NCBI GenBank assembly: GCA_002698425.1
Contig: NZXU01000001.1
Coordinates: forward strand, 1 to 10,302
Source of the DNA: Ahrensia sp.
GTDB taxonomy: Bacteria > Pseudomonadota > Alphaproteobacteria > Rhizobiales > Rhizobiaceae
Length of the DNA: 10,302 bases
Direction of reading: 5' to 3'
Shown: in pieces, positions 7,818-10,302 of the stretch
How the letters are laid out: each line of letters starts with the position of its first letter
How positions within the stretch are numbered: the stretch's first letter is position 1
Program-made: the position numbers and the translations under genes
Notes under the pieces: generated by a model
Told to the model about the DNA's origin: nothing
Seen by the model: the letters and a program-made list of their open reading frames with translations, nothing else
The model's database searches: none

Positions 7818-8633
7818 CTACTTGATCAATTCGGGGACGTCCATGCCGAGCCACCGGTTGTATGACTCATTGGCCGCGTCGCTGATGTTGTAGTTCATGA
7901 TGAAGTTGTTCAGGTAGTTCAGCCAAACCTGGTCACCCATCTTGACCCCGAACGAAACTAGAGACGGCGCCAAGGCTGGCGCCTCGAGAACCCGCACCGC
8001 GTCGCCCTCGCTGTCCCGAATGTCGGCGACCACCGCCGTACTTTCCATCAATGCGTCGACTTTTCCGCTGCGCAGCGCTTGGATCGAATCCGCCACGGCC
8101 TCGAAAAGACTCGCGTTGGCTTGCGGGAACCGCATTTCAAGGATGCTCGCGGGAACGCTGCCTCGGGTTGCCGCCACATTGCGCCCTGCGAGGTCGTCGT
8201 AAGTATTGATGTCGCTGGCTGCGGGTACGACAACAAGCTGCCCTTCAGAGGCGTACGGTCGGGTCATCGCGACGACCTGTGCCCGTTCATCGAGATTGGT
8301 CAGTGCGGCGATGATCACGTCGACCTTGCCAGTCTCCAGCATGGGAATTCGGCTGGCATTCGTGGTGCTCACGAATTCCACCTGCGCGCCAAGCGAATCC
8401 GCCAGTGCATGAGCCTTGTCGATGTCGAAACCTTCGTACTGACCGGAGCTGTTCATTACCCCGTATGGGGGCGCGTCGGCGAAAACGCCGACAACGACCT
8501 TCTTTGACTCGAGAACCTCGGTGAGGATGCTCGGCCCAGCGGCTGCCCCGCCTGTTTGACCGGAAGACGTGCATCCAGCTGCCAGTGCCACCGCTGCCAC
8601 CGCAGCTATCGCTGTGCGCATTGCCTTTCGCAT
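7818..8633 (-). CDS. Extracellular solute-binding lipoprotein of a polar amino acid-type ABC transporter
   Basis: This 271-residue protein captures the substrate outside the cytoplasmic membrane. The N-terminus MRKAMRTAIAAVAAVALAAGC is a lipoprotein signal with lipobox LAAG followed by the lipidated Cys21. Family marks include VGVFADAPPYG near 48-58, EGFDIDKAHALADSLGAQVEFV near 67-88 and DVIIAALTNLDERAQ near 105-119. R117 aligns with the Arg that clamps the ligand's carboxylate in GlnH/HisJ/LAO. In those proteins an Asp five residues after the DA of 'GKVDA' binds the ligand's amino group. Here that position is Ser198 (KVDALMEST), so the ligand may lack a free alpha-amino group; this comes from a manual alignment recalled without a search. 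AGGGG precedes the ATG by about 6 nt. It is the first gene of the operon, as expected for the most abundant component. Confidence 0.93.
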   Translation of the reverse strand: MRKAMRTAIAAVAAVALAAGCTSSGQTGGAAAGPSILTEVLESKKVVVGVFADAPPYGVMNSSGQYEGFDIDKAHALADSLGAQVEFVSTTNASRIPMLETGKVDVIIAALTNLDERAQVVAMTRPYASEGQLVVVPAASDINTYDDLAGRNVAATRGSVPASILEMRFPQANASLFEAVADSIQALRSGKVDALMESTAVVADIRDSEGDAVRVLEAPALAPSLVSFGVKMGDQVWLNYLNNFIMNYNISDAANESYNRWLGMDVPELIK

Positions 8634-8664
8634 GGAAATCCCCTGATTCTTGACTCTTCGGAGG

Positions 8665-8681
8665 CGCCGTCACAGACGGCG
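8665..8681 (-). other. Perfect 7-bp stem with 3-nt loop in the operon leader
   Basis: CGCCGTC (8665-8671) and GACGGCG (8675-8681) are perfect inverted repeats around ACA. On the minus strand they would form a strong GC hairpin in the 5' untranslated leader, about 30 nt before the binding-protein start and upstream of its AGGGG site. There is no T-run, so it is not a typical terminator. It may stabilise the mRNA or be a second protein-binding site. Confidence 0.45.
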
Positions 8682-8716
8682 ATCGTCTCCTCCACCGACA
8701 ATCGACAGTGGATTAG

Positions 8717-8732
8717 AGATTATTTACAATCT
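8717..8732. promoter_or_regulatory. Palindromic operator candidate in the divergent promoter region
   Basis: AGATT (8717-8721) and AATCT (8728-8732) are perfect inverted repeats around ATTTAC. Further symmetric pairs outside (8715/8734, 8713/8736, 8712/8737) extend an imperfect palindrome to about 26 bp. FCD-type GntR regulators bind short AT-containing palindromes between their own gene and the genes they control. The divergent GntR protein is the obvious candidate ligand sensor here. The site does not match the TNGTNNNACNA FadR consensus. Confidence 0.5.
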
Positions 8733-8737
8733 ATGAT
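8732..8737 (+). promoter_or_regulatory. Candidate -10 of the GntR gene promoter
   Basis: TATGAT differs from TATAAT at one base. A poor -35 match, TGGATT (8709-8714), lies 17 bp upstream. Transcription would start near 8744 with a leader of about 95 nt. It faces and overlaps the operon promoter, so one regulator dimer at 8717-8732 could control both. A second possible -10, TACGAT at 8795-8800, would give a short leader instead. Confidence 0.35.
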
Positions 8738-8807
8738 TAATGCAAGCCCCGATGCGGAGACGTGTTCGCCGGCCCCTGTCCGAGTTCGGGCACCTACGAT
8801 TGAGATG

Positions 8808-8822
8808 GCGCCGACTCGGCGC
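8808..8822 (+). other. Small GC hairpin directly before the GntR ribosome-binding site
   Basis: GCGCCG (8808-8813) and CGGCGC (8817-8822) are inverted repeats around ACT. The stem abuts the strong Shine-Dalgarno GGAGGGAG (8823-8830), which decides the ATG at 8839. A stem in this place could tune translation of the regulator, but short GC palindromes also arise by chance in GC-rich DNA. Confidence 0.3.
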
Positions 8823-8838
8823 GGAGGGAGACGTCTAC

Positions 8839-9522
8839 ATGACCCAAGTCGCAGAAGGCCTGTCTGTCGCCCCACCCGGCATCACCGCTCCGTCTCGACG
8901 GCATCAGATCGCCGACTGGCTGCGCGAACAGATCGTCAAGGGCAATCTGGCGCCCGGAGCGCAACTCAAGCAAGACATCCTCGCCGCTCACCTCAGCACC
9001 AGTCCAGGCCCCGTCCGAGAGGCATTGCGGCAACTGGAAAGCGAGGGGCTCGTACAGCACATCCCTAATCGGGGGGTCTTCGTCAATTCGGTCAGTGCCG
9101 ACGAATTGCTTGGGGTGCTGCTGCCGGTTCGGTTGGCGATCGAGTCGTTTGCCATCGCGAAGATCGGTCGGAATCCGCAGACCATCGCTCAACTTGAGCA
9201 GTTGGTCATGCTGATGGACCAGGCGGCCGAGCGCAATGATCTCGATCTACTCAACGAACTCGACGTGTCCTATCACGAGATCATCGTCCGGAGCGCACAT
9301 TCCGAACATGCGCTGCAGTTGTGGGCGAGTGTCCAGCCCCGGATTCGCATGCAGATCCATCGGCTCGCCAAACGTCACACCAGCCCATTCGCGATCCCGC
9401 AGGAGCACCGAGTTCTCCTCGACTCCATCCGCGGTGACGACTCCGAGAACCTTCGTCTCGCTCTGGACGACCACATCATGACCAGCGCTCGAGACCTTCT
9501 TGCGCGCGAAGACTCTTCGTGA
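8839..9522 (+). CDS. GntR-family transcriptional regulator, FCD (FadR-like) subfamily
   Basis: This 227-residue DNA-binding protein probably senses a metabolite of the divergent operon. The N-terminal winged helix spans ~20-82 (RHQIADWLREQIVKGNLAPG, then STSPGPVREALRQLESEGLV as the recognition helix region, and the wing HIPNRGVFVNSV). The C-terminal FCD all-helical sensor domain spans ~90-222. Its metal site appears complete: D142 and H146 (DVSYHE), H190 (QEHRVLL) and H212 (DDHI). FCD sensors commonly bind carboxylates, often sugar acids, through the metal, which suits this operon. ATG 8839 follows GGAGGGAG by 8 nt. The frame stays open upstream to an ATG at 8740, but that extension is Arg-rich and overlaps the promoter. 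It converges with the LuxR-type gene across 64 bp. Confidence 0.92.
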   Translation: MTQVAEGLSVAPPGITAPSRRHQIADWLREQIVKGNLAPGAQLKQDILAAHLSTSPGPVREALRQLESEGLVQHIPNRGVFVNSVSADELLGVLLPVRLAIESFAIAKIGRNPQTIAQLEQLVMLMDQAAERNDLDLLNELDVSYHEIIVRSAHSEHALQLWASVQPRIRMQIHRLAKRHTSPFAIPQEHRVLLDSIRGDDSENLRLALDDHIMTSARDLLAREDSS

Positions 9523-9586
9523 CCCCCGGGCGTTCAAGGCGACGATTCTGCCTCGAAGGCCACCCCCAACACACACCTGCCTTTAG
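9523..9586. other. Convergent intergenic gap without a clear terminator
   Basis: The GntR and LuxR-type genes converge here. AGGC and GCCT around a 9-nt loop give only a weak 4-bp stem and no T-run follows. I cannot support an intrinsic terminator in either direction. Confidence 0.4.
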
Positions 9587-10302
9587 TCAGAGCACCTCGT
9601 TGGCGTGCGCCCAAGCCGCCGCGGCAGTCCGCGACGAGACCCCGATCTTGGCGTAGATGTTGGCCAGATGGCGGCCGACGGTCTTCTCCGACAGGTAGAG
9701 CTGCTGGGCGGCCTGCCGGTTGGTCGCGCCCTGCGCGACGCAGGCCAGGACCTCGAGCTCGCGACGGGTGAGCCCGCCGGGCGAGGGGATTCCGCAGATA
9801 CCCGCGGGTTCGACGCCCAGTTGGGCGTAGATGGCGTCCGCGGTGGCGGCGTCTGCGGAAGCCGCCTCCGCGTCACCCAGGCCGCGCCGCGCCAGCGCCA
9901 TCCACTCATAGACTTCGGCGGTCTCGTAACGGGACTGCTGCACCCGGTATTCGCGCAGCGCCTCCTGGAGCGAGGCGAGCGCCTCGTCGAACCGACCCTG
10001 CCGCACCGCCACGGCGCCGCGGGCATGCGCCGCCCAGGCCAGGAAACCCGGAGTCTTGAATGCCGCAGCGTCGGTTTCCAGTTCACTGCAGTATGTTTCG
10101 GCTTCGTCGACGGCGTCGCGCCCCAGCGCGATCTCCACCGCGGCACGCAACAATCGCATCCGTTCCAGCCGGTCTCCGCCGGACAGTGCCAGTCGGATCG
10201 CCGTCCACGCCGCCGCGGAGTCCCCGCGCCGGCAGGCCAGCAAGGCTTCGCCGGGCTGCGGGTCTTTGCCCAGCGTTCGGGCCTGCTCGAACGCCCGTGC
10301 CG
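9587..10302 (-). CDS. LuxR-type transcriptional regulator with TPR-like repeats (partial, N-terminus outside window)
   Basis: The visible 237 residues are the C-terminal end of a larger regulator; the frame is open to the right edge. Residues ~1-150 of the visible part are helical, with alternating Ala-rich repeats (RGDSAAAWTAIRLALSGGD, RQGRFDEALASLQEALREY) that look like tetratricopeptide repeats. The last ~65 residues form a LuxR/GerE helix-turn-helix: LTRRELEVLACVAQG, then TNRQAAQQLYLSEKTVGRHL and NIYAKIGVSSRTAA. Such proteins can carry an N-terminal AAA/NTPase or adenylate-cyclase-like domain, which cannot be seen here. Third positions are strongly GC-rich, more so than in the sugar-acid operon. 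Its stop is at 9589-9587. No regulatory tie to the operon is visible; it may belong functionally with genes to the right or with the methyltransferase at 144-1220. Confidence 0.9.
   Translation of the reverse strand, partial: ARAFEQARTLGKDPQPGEALLACRRGDSAAAWTAIRLALSGGDRLERMRLLRAAVEIALGRDAVDEAETYCSELETDAAAFKTPGFLAWAAHARGAVAVRQGRFDEALASLQEALREYRVQQSRYETAEVYEWMALARRGLGDAEAASADAATADAIYAQLGVEPAGICGIPSPGGLTRRELEVLACVAQGATNRQAAQQLYLSEKTVGRHLANIYAKIGVSSRTAAAAWAHANEVL

Larger units (their letters stand above)
8717..8745 (-). promoter_or_regulatory. Candidate promoter of the eight-gene operon
   Basis: On the minus strand a -35-like TTGCAT (8745-8740) is followed after exactly 17 bp by TAATCT (8722-8717), which fits the actinobacterial TANNNT -10. 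Transcription would begin near 8710, leaving a leader of about 77 nt before the binding-protein ATG. This lies in the most AT-rich stretch of the window. The -10 and spacer coincide with the palindrome 8717-8732, so a protein bound there would block the promoter. Confidence 0.5.

Noticed and set aside
8740..8838. Upstream start for the GntR regulator
   Set aside because: The extension is Arg-rich and begins within the promoter region, while ATG 8839 has a strong GGAGGGAG at proper spacing.
9583..10146. Second minus-strand open frame (187 codons) in the LuxR region
   Set aside because: Arg/Pro-rich shadow; the overlapping frame carries the clear LuxR helix-turn-helix.
1..10302. tRNA, rRNA, insertion sequence, CRISPR array or known riboswitch
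   Set aside because: No transposase, repeat-spacer pattern, cloverleaf or recognised riboswitch core was seen when reading both strands.

Overview
The window is high-GC actinobacterial DNA, most likely from Mycolicibacterium/Mycobacterium or a close relative. This rests on the GC-rich third codon positions, TANNNT-type -10 hexamers, a probable leaderless methyltransferase start, and the style of the two flanking genes. The genus is an inference; I see no rRNA, tRNA, insertion sequence, CRISPR or phage gene.

Layout. Left edge (1-61, minus strand): the probable 5' end of an unidentified gene. 144-1220 (minus): a class I SAM-dependent methyltransferase with an N-terminal winged-helix-like domain, preceded by a perfect 9+9 inverted repeat. 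1348-8633 (minus): an eight-gene, tightly packed and partly overlapping operon. In transcription order it encodes a lipoprotein substrate-binding protein, two polar-amino-acid-type ABC permeases, their ATPase, a D-aminoacylase-family deacylase, a mandelate-racemase-subgroup enolase-superfamily enzyme, a KDPG aldolase and a KDG kinase. 8839-9522 (plus): a divergent GntR/FCD regulator. The 205-bp divergent region (8634-8838) holds an AT-rich island with overlapping opposed promoters and a shared palindrome. Right edge (9587 to the end, minus): the C-terminal part of a LuxR-type regulator with TPR-like repeats.

How the genes may work together. The last two enzymes turn 2-keto-3-deoxygluconate (KDG) into KDPG and then into pyruvate plus glyceraldehyde-3-phosphate, so the upstream steps should deliver KDG or an epimer. 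The operon imports its substrate with an amino-acid-type transporter and carries an N-acyl-D-amino-acid deacylase. One substrate class explains both halves: N-acyl 2-amino-2-deoxy-D-sugar acids such as N-acetyl-D-glucosaminate, which is chemically both an N-acyl-D-amino acid and a sugar acid. Deacylation gives D-glucosaminate; beta-elimination of the 3-hydroxyl followed by loss of ammonia gives KDG. An enolase-superfamily enzyme could supply the alpha-proton abstraction that PLP enzymes perform in known glucosaminate routes. The binding protein appears to keep the carboxylate-binding Arg but lose the Asp that usually binds the ligand's alpha-amino group, which fits an N-acylated ligand. This assignment is an inference and the main reason to look again at the window.

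The central operon looks less GC-rich by eye (about 58% in sampled lines) than the flanking methyltransferase and LuxR genes (about 70-78% in sampled lines). The GntR-operon block may therefore be a catabolic cassette inserted between two resident genes.
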